Shown here piece by piece: positions 33,218 through 41,596 of a stretch of DNA of 64,000 nucleotides. The notes beneath the pieces are model-generated. The model made no database searches, had not been told where the DNA came from, and saw only the letters and a list, made by a program, of their open reading frames with translations. The stretch covers positions 43,862 to 107,861 of the forward strand of contig JAGDZJ010000011.1 in assembly GCA_049115955.1 (NCBI GenBank). The letters run 5' to 3'. The DNA is from Salinispirillum sp049115955 (GTDB taxonomy: Bacteria > Pseudomonadota > Gammaproteobacteria > Pseudomonadales > Natronospirillaceae). A program made the position numbers and the translations under genes. Within the stretch, counting starts at the first letter, position 1. Each line of letters starts with the position of its first letter.

Positions 33218-34909
33218 ATGAAAGCCTCAATCAATTACACTCTTTCACTGGGCGCTTGGCTGCTCAGTGCTTGCTTGCTACTGGCGCCATTGGCCGTCGC
33301 GCAGAATATTGGCACCGTCGTCATGGTGCGTGGTGATGTCACGGCAGAAAACGCCGCGGGTGAGACACGCGCGCTGAGCCGACGCAGCGAAGTCCTTGTC
33401 GGCGACCTACTGGCAACAGGGCCAGACGCCCGCCTGCAAATTCGCATGATCGACAACGCGCTGATTGATCTGCGTCCCGAGACAGCGCTGCGCATGGAAG
33501 TGTACCAAGGCGAATCACCCAACGCCGAAGACCGCGTGCTGATGGACTTGGTGAACGGCACATTAAGCACCCTAACAGGTACCTTTGGCCGCAGCACTGA
33601 CGACGCCTATGAAGTGCGTGCCGCCAGCGCCACCATCGGTATTCGGGGTACGGCTTATGGTTTGTTCAACGACCCGAACAGTAATAGCGTATTCACCACG
33701 GTCACCAACGGCGTGATCAACCTGTCATCCCCCAATGGCAACATCCTGTTAGGGCCAACACAACCCTTCCGCAACGGCCGGATTATTGGTAACCAACCAC
33801 CTCAAGGCTTGTTATTACCACCACAAGAACTGCTCGACGCGTTGCTGTCGGGGAATGACGACGGTAACGGAGAGGAAGAAGAAGGTGACGGCGAAGGCGG
33901 CCAGGACGTCGCGGGCTCCCCTCCTATTGAGGGCGATGTCGACGACCCACAACGCGACAACGAAAGTGTGACTGGCGAGACCCTTCTGTCTAATAACCTG
34001 CAGCAGACCCGACCTGACGTGGAAAACAATCAGCTGACCATCTTTGATCGGCGCGTTACTTCACGCGATCAACGAGACATCAGCACCAGCGATCAAGTGT
34101 TCTTCGGCAGCAGCGCCAGTGAAGGCAACTTCAACGGGATTATGGTGTCGCGTTTTATGCTCGGTGACGCCGATGCACTGACGAACAGCCTAGTCGCTAT
34201 GTATGATGAAACGCCCAATTTCAGTAACGGTTATGTGATAGCGAATGAAATTCTGCGTATTAATGATCACGAGGATGCGGACAGTGAAAACTGGGGCTGG
34301 TTTGTAGACAACGAGCAAGCTAATCATGCACCAGAAAGCTCGCACATAGTCAATGAAGAAGATTACGATGCAGAATTGCATGGCACCCCCGATGTAGTGT
34401 GGGGTTATTGGGACTCCTTAGACGACACCCCAAACGCTCACAAGTACGGTAATGAAAATTCAGCCAACCCGACCAGCAGCATCGACGATAGATTGTGGTA
34501 TGTATTTGGTACGCCGGATGCTTCGCTCGAATTAGCCAACCTTAGTTTCAACTCTGTGTTTGTAATGGGTAGCGACAGCGGTGGCATTGTCTATGACGGT
34601 AGTTTCTCCATGGATATAGACACATTAGGCGTTGTAGGTAGTACAAGTTTGTATCTTCTTGGTAGTACAGAGAGCCATGAGTGGGATCTAAACACGGAGG
34701 GAGGACAGTCAATAATCAATGGTACTCTACACATTGATAACCTCGCTGGCGGCTACAACGAGGCTGCCGCTACCGGTAACCTGGACGGTTTCTTTAATAA
34801 AGACAATGTCGGTGAGGGTGAAGTGTGGTTCTTCGGCACCTTTGACGCCCAGAGTGGCGATACGAATGTCAATGGTGTTATCGCGGCACAGGATCAAGAA
34901 CCGCACTAA
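33218..34909 (+). CDS. Exported FecR-domain protein with C-terminal TbpB-like barrel region
   Basis: Protein of 563 residues. Signal peptide about 1-29 (cleavage after AVA); LSAC at 16-19 resembles a lipobox but is followed by more hydrophobic residues, so lipidation is uncertain. A FecR domain covers about 30-165 (LATGPDARLQIRMIDNALIDLR; SATIGIRGTAYGLF). An acidic low-complexity linker follows (about 205-255). The C-terminal 130 residues resemble the small beta-barrel of surface lipoproteins and type XI cargo: INGTLHIDNLAGG, then NLDGFFNKDNVGEGEVWFFG, then GVIAAQ. Start ATG 33218 has GGAGG upstream. It lies 26 bases after the Slam-like barrel gene and ends at a strong terminator. Cargo role is inference. 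Confidence 0.75.
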   Translation: MKASINYTLSLGAWLLSACLLLAPLAVAQNIGTVVMVRGDVTAENAAGETRALSRRSEVLVGDLLATGPDARLQIRMIDNALIDLRPETALRMEVYQGESPNAEDRVLMDLVNGTLSTLTGTFGRSTDDAYEVRAASATIGIRGTAYGLFNDPNSNSVFTTVTNGVINLSSPNGNILLGPTQPFRNGRIIGNQPPQGLLLPPQELLDALLSGNDDGNGEEEEGDGEGGQDVAGSPPIEGDVDDPQRDNESVTGETLLSNNLQQTRPDVENNQLTIFDRRVTSRDQRDISTSDQVFFGSSASEGNFNGIMVSRFMLGDADALTNSLVAMYDETPNFSNGYVIANEILRINDHEDADSENWGWFVDNEQANHAPESSHIVNEEDYDAELHGTPDVVWGYWDSLDDTPNAHKYGNENSANPTSSIDDRLWYVFGTPDASLELANLSFNSVFVMGSDSGGIVYDGSFSMDIDTLGVVGSTSLYLLGSTESHEWDLNTEGGQSIINGTLHIDNLAGGYNEAAATGNLDGFFNKDNVGEGEVWFFGTFDAQSGDTNVNGVIAAQDQEPH

Positions 34910-34918
34910 GAGCACCAC

Positions 34919-34952
34919 AAAAACAAAAGCAGCTTCGGCTGCTTTTGTTTTT
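34919..34952. terminator. Strong terminator after the FecR pair
   Basis: A perfect 15-bp stem (AAAAACAAAAGCAGC / GCTGCTTTTGTTTTT) closed by the stable TTCG tetraloop. The T-rich end on the plus strand terminates the FecR operon; the A-run on the other side means it could also work in reverse. It begins 10 bases after the stop codon. Confidence 0.92.
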
Positions 34953-35009
34953 CCGCCAGCGCAGTATTCTCTGAGCCTAATATTTTCCTCTCTCCGTTGG
35001 AGCCCCTTC

Positions 35010-35363
35010 GTGCTGACCGGTTTCCTGATTCTTCTGACCTGCCAATTGCTTGGCGAGTTCCTTGTAGTCGGTCTAGGCTTGCCAGTGCCCGGCCCGGTTG
35101 CTGGCATGTTAATTTTGCTGGCCGGATTAATGGTCTACGGTGAAGTGCCCATGGCATTGCGCCTACCGGCCGAAGGACTGATTCGTTATTTGGCTCTGCT
35201 GTTCATTCCCGCCGGTGTGGGTTTGATGCTGCATTTGCAGATTTTGAGGCACGAGTGGTTGGTCGTTGCGGCGTCACTGATCGGCAGCACGGCCGTCACC
35301 TTGGTGGTCACCGCCTTGGTGCTGAAACTGATGACCCGTCCTGCCGACACGCACACTGAATGA
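35010..35363 (+). CDS. lrgA: CidA/LrgA family membrane protein
   Basis: Small membrane protein of 117 residues with four hydrophobic segments. It has the family signature LLGEFLVVGLGLPVPGPVAGMLILL and the FIPAGVGLM block. LrgA/CidA proteins were described as holin-like and are now linked to pyruvate or small-metabolite transport together with LrgB. The frame is open far upstream into the preceding gene, but the GTG at 35010 has GGAG at 34999-35002 and removes the implausible charged leader. It is followed by lrgB 48 bases later. Confidence 0.88.
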   Translation: MLTGFLILLTCQLLGEFLVVGLGLPVPGPVAGMLILLAGLMVYGEVPMALRLPAEGLIRYLALLFIPAGVGLMLHLQILRHEWLVVAASLIGSTAVTLVVTALVLKLMTRPADTHTE

Positions 35364-35411
35364 GCTTCTATGGCCAGCCTGCGGTGACCAATTTTCGATG
35401 AATAACCAGCC

Positions 35412-36140
35412 ATGAATGACCTACCACTGACGCAATTCTGGGTGTATTTTGCCGCGCAGCCCTTGCTATGGCTGATTGTCACGGTCGCCAGTTTTCTATT
35501 GGCCAGCGCGCTTAACCGCAAGCTCGGCGGTTCACCGCTGCTGAACCCGGTCTTACTGTCGATGATATTGATCATCTCTTTGTTGCTGCTAACCGGCACC
35601 GACTACGACACCTATTTTACCGGCGCGCAGTTCATCCACTTTCTGCTTGGGCCCGCCACCGTCGCCTTGGCCGTACCCTTATACGACCATCTGCCGCGCA
35701 TTCGAGCCTTGTTATTACCCATTATGGTCGCCTGTATCGTCGGCGCAGTCACTGCGGTAGTCAGTGCTTTAGGCATTGGTTTGTTGCTGGGCGGCTCGAC
35801 TGAATTGCTGTTAGCGCTAGCGCCCAAGTCTGTCACCTCGCCCATCGCCATTGGCATTGCGGAAAAAATAGGCGGCTATCCATCGCTCGCAGCAGGACTG
35901 GTGTTGATTACCGGCGTAATCGGCTGCATTGTGGCGCCGCCTCTGTTTCGCCTGCTGTGCATTCAAGATGACGCGGTACAGGGCTTTGCACTGGGTTTGG
36001 CGGCGCACGGCTTTGGTACGGCACAAGCCATTCAGATCAGCATGTTAGCCGGGGCCTTTGCCGGGTTGGCCATGAGCCTGACGGGCGTGGTCAGTTCGTT
36101 GCTGATTCCGACCATAGTCGGCTGGCTTGTAAGCCCCTAA
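35412..36140 (+). CDS. lrgB: LrgB/CidB family membrane protein
   Basis: Polytopic membrane protein of 242 residues. Family motifs are PLLNPVLLSMILIISLLL, FLLGPATVALAVPLYDHL, LALAPKSVTSPIAIGIAEKIGG and AHGFGTAQAIQ. It forms a pair with the upstream LrgA gene. No LytTR-type regulator (LytS/LytR) is next to it, so regulation cannot be read from the context. Confidence 0.93.
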   Translation: MNDLPLTQFWVYFAAQPLLWLIVTVASFLLASALNRKLGGSPLLNPVLLSMILIISLLLLTGTDYDTYFTGAQFIHFLLGPATVALAVPLYDHLPRIRALLLPIMVACIVGAVTAVVSALGIGLLLGGSTELLLALAPKSVTSPIAIGIAEKIGGYPSLAAGLVLITGVIGCIVAPPLFRLLCIQDDAVQGFALGLAAHGFGTAQAIQISMLAGAFAGLAMSLTGVVSSLLIPTIVGWLVSP

Positions 36141-36261
36141 GTCGCTATCCTTGAGAAGCATCCTTGAGCGCTCTCCATATCACTTATTCGCTGTAGGTAT
36201 GGAATCAGACCCCTACTATGCGGTATGGTCTGCAAAATTTTGAAACTAGTCACAAAGGCTT

Positions 36262-36789
36262 ATGTGTATGACTGACAGACCGAGTTCACTTGATAAAGAC
36301 ATGCTGTTGCAATGCGGTTACGGCGAAATGTTCGGCCCCGGCAACGCACAGCTGCCGGTCAAGGAAATGTTGATGATGGATCGCATCAATCACATCAGTC
36401 TGGAAGGTGGTGCACACGGCAAAGGCGAAATCATCGCTGAACTGGATATTAACCCTGACCTGTGGTTCTTCAGTTGCCACTTTCCCGGCGACCCGGTTAT
36501 GCCCGGTTGCTTAGGCCTCGACGCCATGTGGCAGTTGATCGGCTTTTTCCTAGCGTGGAAAGGCAACCCTGGCCGCGGCCGCGCTCTGGGCGCTGGCGAA
36601 GTGAAATTCACGGGCCAGGTGATGCCGACCGCGAAGCTGGTGCGTTACAAAATCGACATCAAACGCGTCATCGAACGTAAACTGGTGATGGGCATTGCCG
36701 ACGCCAGCTTGGAATGCGATGGCAAGATTATTTATACCGCTAATGATTTGCGGGTAGGCCTGTTCACCTCTGACCAAATGGAGAGTTGA
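36262..36789 (+). CDS. fabA: 3-hydroxydecanoyl-ACP dehydratase/isomerase FabA
   Basis: Bifunctional enzyme that dehydrates beta-hydroxydecanoyl-ACP and isomerises trans-2 to cis-3-decenoyl-ACP, the branch point to unsaturated fatty acids. The active-site histidine lies in FFSCHFPGDPVMPGCLGLD and the aspartate in the same segment (H73 and D87 from the first ATG; E. coli H70/D84). ATGs at 36262 and 36268 are both possible; AAAGG at 36254-36258 is nearer the first. Length 175 or 173. Next gene, fabB, starts one base after the stop. Confidence 0.97.
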   Translation: MCMTDRPSSLDKDMLLQCGYGEMFGPGNAQLPVKEMLMMDRINHISLEGGAHGKGEIIAELDINPDLWFFSCHFPGDPVMPGCLGLDAMWQLIGFFLAWKGNPGRGRALGAGEVKFTGQVMPTAKLVRYKIDIKRVIERKLVMGIADASLECDGKIIYTANDLRVGLFTSDQMES

Positions 36790-36790
36790 T

Positions 36791-38011
36791 ATGCGTCGTG
36801 TAGTAGTGACTGGCATGGGCATCGCGTCCTGCCTCGGAAACGACCTGGAAACGGTCACCGACAGCCTGAGACACATGAAGTCAGGCATCAAAGCCAAACC
36901 AGAATACGCCGAACTGGGTATGCGCAGCCATGTTGCCGCGCGTCCAGATTTGGACCTGAGCGAGTACGTTGACCGTAAAACCATGCGTTTTATGGGTGAC
37001 GCCGCTGCGTATGCGTACTACAGCATGGCGGAAGCCATCAAAGACGCAGGCCTGACCGAAGAACAGTATTCCAACGACCGCGTTGGGCTGATCGCGGGTT
37101 CCGGCGGCGCATCGTCTGCCAGCCAAACCGAAGCCGCCGATATTCTGCGCGAAAAAGGGTTGAAGCGCGTTGGCCCTTATCGTGTCACCCAAACCATGGG
37201 CAGTACGGTATCCGCTTGTTTGGCTACGCCGTTTAAAATCCGTGGTGTGAACTACTCCATTACCTCTGCCTGTGCCACCAGCGCGCATTGCATCGGTAAC
37301 GCCATGGAACAGATTCAAATGGGTAAGCAAGACATGGTCTTTGCTGGCGGTGGTGAAGAAGAGCATTGGACACTGTCTTGCTTGTTCGACGCCATGGGTG
37401 CGCTGTCTACACAGTACAACGATACCCCGGAAAAAGCCTCGCGTGCTTACGACGCCAACCGTGATGGCTTTGTCATCGCTGGTGGCGGCGGCATGATGAT
37501 TCTGGAAGAGTTGGAACACGCTAAAGTCCGTGGCGCAAAGATCTATGCAGAACTGGTCGGCTACGGCGCTACCTCTGACGGTTACAACATGGTTGCTCCG
37601 TCTGGCGAAGGCGCAGTGCGCTGCATGCAGCAAGCCATGAGCACAGTGGAAGGCGACATTGACTACATCAATGCGCACGGTACCAGCACACCCGCTGGCG
37701 ATACGGCGGAGCTGGGCGCGATCAAAGAAGCGTTCAAAGGCAAAAAAGCGCCTATGGTCAGTTCGACTAAGTCACTGACAGGCCACTCGTTGGGTGCAAC
37801 CGGTGTGCAGGAAGCGATTTACTCGCTGCTGATGCTGAACAACGACTTCGTCGGTGGTTCTGCTAACGTAGAAACGCTGGACCCTGATGCCGAGGGTGCG
37901 AACATCGTCACGGCCACCAAAGAAGGCGTTAAACTCCAGCGCGTTATGTCGAACAGCTTTGGTTTTGGGGGGACGAATTCGACGTTGGTCTTCCAGCGCT
38001 ACGAAGGCTAA
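36791..38011 (+). CDS. fabB: Beta-ketoacyl-ACP synthase I FabB
   Basis: Condensing enzyme that elongates the cis-unsaturated intermediate made by FabA. Length 406 is standard. The nucleophile is C161 (ITSACATSAHC); the two histidines are in NAHGTSTPAGD and SLTGHSLGATG; the C-terminal glycine-rich FGFGGTNSTL is present. It forms the fabA-fabB operon typical of gammaproteobacteria. The gene-free 359 bases that follow (38012-38370) are filled with inverted repeats. Confidence 0.97.
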   Translation: MRRVVVTGMGIASCLGNDLETVTDSLRHMKSGIKAKPEYAELGMRSHVAARPDLDLSEYVDRKTMRFMGDAAAYAYYSMAEAIKDAGLTEEQYSNDRVGLIAGSGGASSASQTEAADILREKGLKRVGPYRVTQTMGSTVSACLATPFKIRGVNYSITSACATSAHCIGNAMEQIQMGKQDMVFAGGGEEEHWTLSCLFDAMGALSTQYNDTPEKASRAYDANRDGFVIAGGGGMMILEELEHAKVRGAKIYAELVGYGATSDGYNMVAPSGEGAVRCMQQAMSTVEGDIDYINAHGTSTPAGDTAELGAIKEAFKGKKAPMVSSTKSLTGHSLGATGVQEAIYSLLMLNNDFVGGSANVETLDPDAEGANIVTATKEGVKLQRVMSNSFGFGGTNSTLVFQRYEG

Positions 38012-38051
38012 AAGACGCCTCTAAACTATTGCGCTCGCACTGGCGGCGTTA

Positions 38052-38108
38052 AAATTGGGTTCTACCTGCTCACCTACCAATAGTAGGCTGCGCTGTAGAA
38101 CCCAATTT
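38052..38108. repeat. Inverted repeat downstream of fabB
   Basis: AAATTGGGTTCTAC (38052-38065) is perfectly complementary to 38095-38108. The loop contains a smaller CCTAC/GTAGG stem (38073-38077 with 38083-38087). It starts 41 bases after the fabB stop and could act as a transcript end or as part of a composite repeat with the larger element at 38139. No T-run follows. Confidence 0.6.
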
Positions 38109-38138
38109 GGTCTTGACCCTGAGTCGCTGACTGCTTTT

Positions 38139-38337
38139 GATACGCGCTTTTGGTGGGCAGTTAGGCTTATCGGGATGTTGGCAGCCCGGACGGCTGCCAC
38201 CAAGCCCCCATGGACAAAAACGCTAGGAGCGTTTTTGCACGAACGTAGTGAGCCCGTAGGGTCAGGCGCAAGGATGCCCCTGATAATCGGTTCACGGCGA
38301 TCCCGATAAGCCTAACTGCCCCCCAAAAGCGGGTATC
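38139..38337. repeat. 199-bp element with 38-bp terminal inverted repeats
   Basis: The arms 38139-38176 and 38300-38337 are complementary at 36 of 38 positions (core GGGCAGTTAGGCTTATCGGG). Between them are two more perfect stems: GGCAGCC/GGCTGCC (38180-38198) and CAAAAACGCT/AGCGTTTTTG (38215-38237). No open frame of note, no transposase. It fills most of the 359 bases without a gene between fabB and the SprT-like gene. Structure suggests a non-autonomous mobile element (MITE-like) or a large structured intergenic repeat. No target-site duplication longer than 2 bases could be seen. Confidence 0.7.
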
Positions 38338-38370
38338 TTCCCTTCGCCACTGTTTTCCATTTATGCAACT

Positions 38371-38898
38371 ATGACGCCTGCTGAACAACAAAAGCTCGAA
38401 GCCATAGAAACCCTCGCTTCCAGTTTATTGGCGCGACACCTCCCTCTATGGTCATTCTCTTTCAATCGCCAACGCCGCACGCTCGGCTTGTGCCGCTATC
38501 GAGAAAAACGCATAGAGTTGTCTCAACACCACGCATTAGCGGGCAATCTGTTGCAGGCCAAAGAAACGATATTGCATGAAATAGCCCACGGGCTCGCCGG
38601 GCCACGCACGGGGCACGGCGCCAAATGGCAAAAGATCATGCGTGAACTGGGGCAAGAACCCAAGGTGACAGCGAAGACGGAATACGATCTGGACGACTAC
38701 CGCTGGGCGCTGGTGCGCAAAGACGGTAACGACCTGCATTGGATAACTGGCCGCTACCGTAAGCCCAAACGCACTGACCACTGGCTGTTACGTGGTCAGC
38801 CCAAGACCCTAGGTACGGTTTACTACTGCGCCTTTGATGAATATCAAGAGTACGCTGACGGTAAGCGGTCACTTACTGATGTGTTGCTCTTCCAGTAG
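38371..38898 (+). CDS. SprT-like metallopeptidase-domain protein
   Basis: Protein of 175 residues with the zinc-protease motif HEIAHGLAG (HExxH) and the downstream TGHGAKWQ segment (third ligand H), as in SprT/Spartan-like domains. The C-terminal zinc-ribbon cysteines of E. coli SprT are missing; the C-terminus instead has W- and Y-rich beta-like sequence. It is shorter than or similar to SprT (165). Substrate unknown; eukaryotic Spartan cuts DNA-protein crosslinks, but that role is not shown for bacterial SprT-like proteins. Its 3' end overlaps the convergent MFS gene by 30 bases. Confidence 0.85.
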   Translation: MTPAEQQKLEAIETLASSLLARHLPLWSFSFNRQRRTLGLCRYREKRIELSQHHALAGNLLQAKETILHEIAHGLAGPRTGHGAKWQKIMRELGQEPKVTAKTEYDLDDYRWALVRKDGNDLHWITGRYRKPKRTDHWLLRGQPKTLGTVYYCAFDEYQEYADGKRSLTDVLLFQ

Positions 38899-40119
38899 CT
38901 CTTCCCGCTGATGCGTGGTCATCGGCTTGATTTGGCATCGCTCTGGGCGCGCCACGACTTTCAGCATCAAGAGCGCGCTGACCGATGTGAGCATCATGAC
39001 AATCCCCAGCGGTCGGGCGTCCATATTCGACAGCGATCCCACCACAATCACAATGAACGTCGCTAACGAAAACTGCAGCATACCCAGCAAAGCCGACGCT
39101 GTGCCCACGCGCAAGCCTGGCTGCGTCAAAGCCGCTGCTGATGAGTTGGGCGAAATCAGCCCGATGGATGAAATCAGTATCCAGATCACCGGTGCCAACA
39201 ACCACAGCGGTGGTAAGGGGTTTACCAACGTCATAACACCTAAAATTATACCGGCGACGGGCTGAATCCAGATAACGGCACGCAACACCGCCAACATACT
39301 GCGGCGGCGCAGCAACACGGCGTTGACCTGACTCATCAAAATAAAGCCCGCGGCGTTGGTACCAAACAACAAGGCGTACTGCTCGGGTGTTAAGCCATAG
39401 CCACGCACCATCAATGCGGGTGTAGTCGCCAAATAAGTATAGAACCCGCCCATAGCCAGCGCCGCTGTGAGGCTAAAGCCCATAAACGACCGATGACGTA
39501 ACAGTTCCAGATAGTCCGCACCGACACGACGAAAGCTCAGGCGGCGGTCGTCACCGGGATGCGTTTCTTGCAGCCCAAGCCATGCCCACAAGAAACAGGC
39601 GGTGCCAGCAAATACCTGAAACCAGAAAATTGCCCGCCAACCCGCTACCGACAATACCCAAGAGCCCGCAATCGGCGCCAAAATAGGTGCAACACCGATA
39701 ATCAGGATCAGCATAGAAAAGGCCTTGGCGGCGTCTTGCGGGTCTGTTTTATCGCGCACAATGGCGCGCGCAATCACCATACCAGCACAGCCACCCAGCG
39801 CCTGCACAAAACGAATCGCCACCAGCGCTTCACCCGACGGCACTAAAGCGCAAACCGCAGCGGCCAGCGTATAAAGCGCCAACCCAAACAGCAGCGGTGG
39901 CTTACGCCCGAACCGGTCGCTCAATGGACCATAAACGCCCTGCCCGATCGCCAGACCCACAAAGAAACTGGCCAAACTCAGCTCTATGGTGTCGGTAGAT
40001 GCCTGCAAGTCATCAGCGATGGCCACAAAGGCGGGCAAATACATGTCGATGGCTAATGGCCCAAGGGCAGTAATCAGCCCCATCAGAATTAACCACGGTG
40101 GAAAGTGTCGATACGTCAT
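38869..40119 (-). CDS. Bcr/CflA-family multidrug efflux MFS transporter
   Basis: Twelve-helix major facilitator of 416 residues. The opening LGPLAIDMYLPAFVAIADDL is diagnostic for the Bcr/CflA (DHA1) drug:proton antiporters, followed by motif A (GPLSDRFGRKP) and motif C-like GVAPILAPIAGSW. Shine-Dalgarno AAAGGA lies ahead of the ATG. The start overlaps the end of a possible 76-residue reading frame by 4 bases (ATGA). Substrates cannot be predicted from sequence. Confidence 0.93.
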   Translation of the reverse strand: MTYRHFPPWLILMGLITALGPLAIDMYLPAFVAIADDLQASTDTIELSLASFFVGLAIGQGVYGPLSDRFGRKPPLLFGLALYTLAAAVCALVPSGEALVAIRFVQALGGCAGMVIARAIVRDKTDPQDAAKAFSMLILIIGVAPILAPIAGSWVLSVAGWRAIFWFQVFAGTACFLWAWLGLQETHPGDDRRLSFRRVGADYLELLRHRSFMGFSLTAALAMGGFYTYLATTPALMVRGYGLTPEQYALLFGTNAAGFILMSQVNAVLLRRRSMLAVLRAVIWIQPVAGIILGVMTLVNPLPPLWLLAPVIWILISSIGLISPNSSAAALTQPGLRVGTASALLGMLQFSLATFIVIVVGSLSNMDARPLGIVMMLTSVSALLMLKVVARPERCQIKPMTTHQREELLEEQHISK

Positions 40120-40346
40120 GCTGTCTGTTTGTCCTTTGCTACAACTAAGCCTCGTGTCCTGACACTATTGCATAGCGCCGCAACTATTCCCAAACCAAAC
40201 AGTGTACCCAACACACCGCCCTGTAACACAAAATGTACAGATAAATCCGTTATGGACACCCAATAAACCAAAGCGTCGAACAGGGAAGCCACGCCGCACG
40301 CCACAGAAAATAACCGCGTTCGCAAACAGTGCTTTTTGTACACCAT
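40116..40346 (-). CDS. Possible small membrane protein upstream of the Bcr/CflA pump
   Basis: Frame of 76 residues with two hydrophobic stretches (about 14-30 and 40-60) and a basic N-terminus (MVYKKHCLRTR). It ends in an ATGA overlap with the transporter start, which is the main argument for it being translated. Against it: no Shine-Dalgarno before its ATG and no family I recognise. Treat as a candidate only. Confidence 0.35.
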   Translation of the reverse strand: MVYKKHCLRTRLFSVACGVASLFDALVYWVSITDLSVHFVLQGGVLGTLFGLGIVAALCNSVRTRGLVVAKDKQTA

Positions 40347-40522
40347 AGATTACAAAACACGACCCTCGCCTCTTATGGTCTGTCTTCGCGCGGCGCTTCC
40401 AATTTAGGGTCACAAGATCAAGTATTAAGGCACTGGCGAGCTGCGCGGTCGTCTTTGCAACAATCCATCGGACCGCCCTCACCCATAATCGACCACTGAA
40501 TATAAGAAACGGGAGAAGTAAG

Positions 40523-41596
40523 ATGACAGACCATATCAACCCTCTGGGCACCGACGGATTCGAATTCGTTGAGTACACGGCAGCGTCTGCCGAAGGCATC
40601 CAGAACCTGAAAGACCTGTTTCAATCGTTAGGCTTCACCGAAATTGCCAAGCATCGCTCGAAAGACGCCTGGCTGTTCAAGCAAGGCGACATTAACTTCA
40701 TCGTTAACGGTCAGCCGAACTCTCAAGCTGAAGCCTTCGCTCGCGAGCACGGCCCAAGCGTTTGCGCCATGGCGTTCCGGGTTAAAGACGCCGCGGCGGC
40801 TTTTAAACACGCATTAGACAACGGTGCGACCGCGTATCAGTCGCAGGTCGGCCCTATGGAACTGAACATTCCTGCGGTGTATGGCATAGGCAGCAGCTTG
40901 CTGTATTTCGTTGACCGCTACGGCGCGAACAGCATTTACGAAGTGGACTTCAAGCTCTATGACAACTGGGAAGCCAAGATGCAAGAGCACTCGGTTGGCC
41001 TGGAAGTGCTGGACCACCTGACCCACAACGTGAAGCGCGGCAACATGGCCACATGGGCGGGGTTCTACGAGCGCATTGGTAACTTCCGCGAAATCCGCTA
41101 CTTTGATATTGAAGGCAAGCTAACGGGCTTGGTGTCGAAAGCCATGACCGCACCGTGCGGGAAGATTCGCATTCCGATCAACGAGTCGTCAGACGACAAG
41201 TCACAGATCGAAGAGTTCATTCGCGAGTACAATGGTGAGGGTATTCAACACATCGCCTTGTCGACAGAAGACATCTACGAGACTGTCCGCACACTGCGTG
41301 CACGTGGTGTAGACTTTATGCCAACGCCTGAAACCTACTACGAGAAAGTAAACGAGCGCGTAGAAGGGCATACGGAAAGCCTCGACGACTTGCGTGACCT
41401 GCGTATCTTGATCGACGGAGCGCCGATGAAAGACGGTATCTTGCTGCAGATTTTCACCCAAACGGTCATTGGGCCGGTATTTTTCGAGATCATTCAGCGC
41501 AAAGGCAACGAAGGTTTTGGCGAAGGCAACTTCAAAGCGCTGTTTGAATCCATTGAAGAAGATCAGATTCGTCGTGGAGTGATCGACAATGCGTAA
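40523..41596 (+). CDS. hpd: 4-hydroxyphenylpyruvate dioxygenase
   Basis: Fe(II) enzyme that converts 4-hydroxyphenylpyruvate to homogentisate, the first committed step of tyrosine breakdown. Length 357 agrees with bacterial HppD. Iron ligands are visible: H165 (VLDHLTHNV), a histidine in GIQHIALST and a glutamate in GPVFFEIIQRKG. Shine-Dalgarno GGGAG lies before the ATG. It overlaps hmgA by 8 bases. Overproduction relative to HmgA would give pyomelanin; here the downstream genes are intact. Confidence 0.96.
   Translation: MTDHINPLGTDGFEFVEYTAASAEGIQNLKDLFQSLGFTEIAKHRSKDAWLFKQGDINFIVNGQPNSQAEAFAREHGPSVCAMAFRVKDAAAAFKHALDNGATAYQSQVGPMELNIPAVYGIGSSLLYFVDRYGANSIYEVDFKLYDNWEAKMQEHSVGLEVLDHLTHNVKRGNMATWAGFYERIGNFREIRYFDIEGKLTGLVSKAMTAPCGKIRIPINESSDDKSQIEEFIREYNGEGIQHIALSTEDIYETVRTLRARGVDFMPTPETYYEKVNERVEGHTESLDDLRDLRILIDGAPMKDGILLQIFTQTVIGPVFFEIIQRKGNEGFGEGNFKALFESIEEDQIRRGVIDNA

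Noticed and set aside
33218..33320. LSAC in the FecR cargo-like protein as a lipobox
   Set aside because: Followed by about ten more hydrophobic residues and a standard AVA cleavage site, so lipidation cannot be claimed.
38052..38337. Insertion sequence downstream of fabB
   Set aside because: No transposase frame on either strand; only inverted repeats are present.
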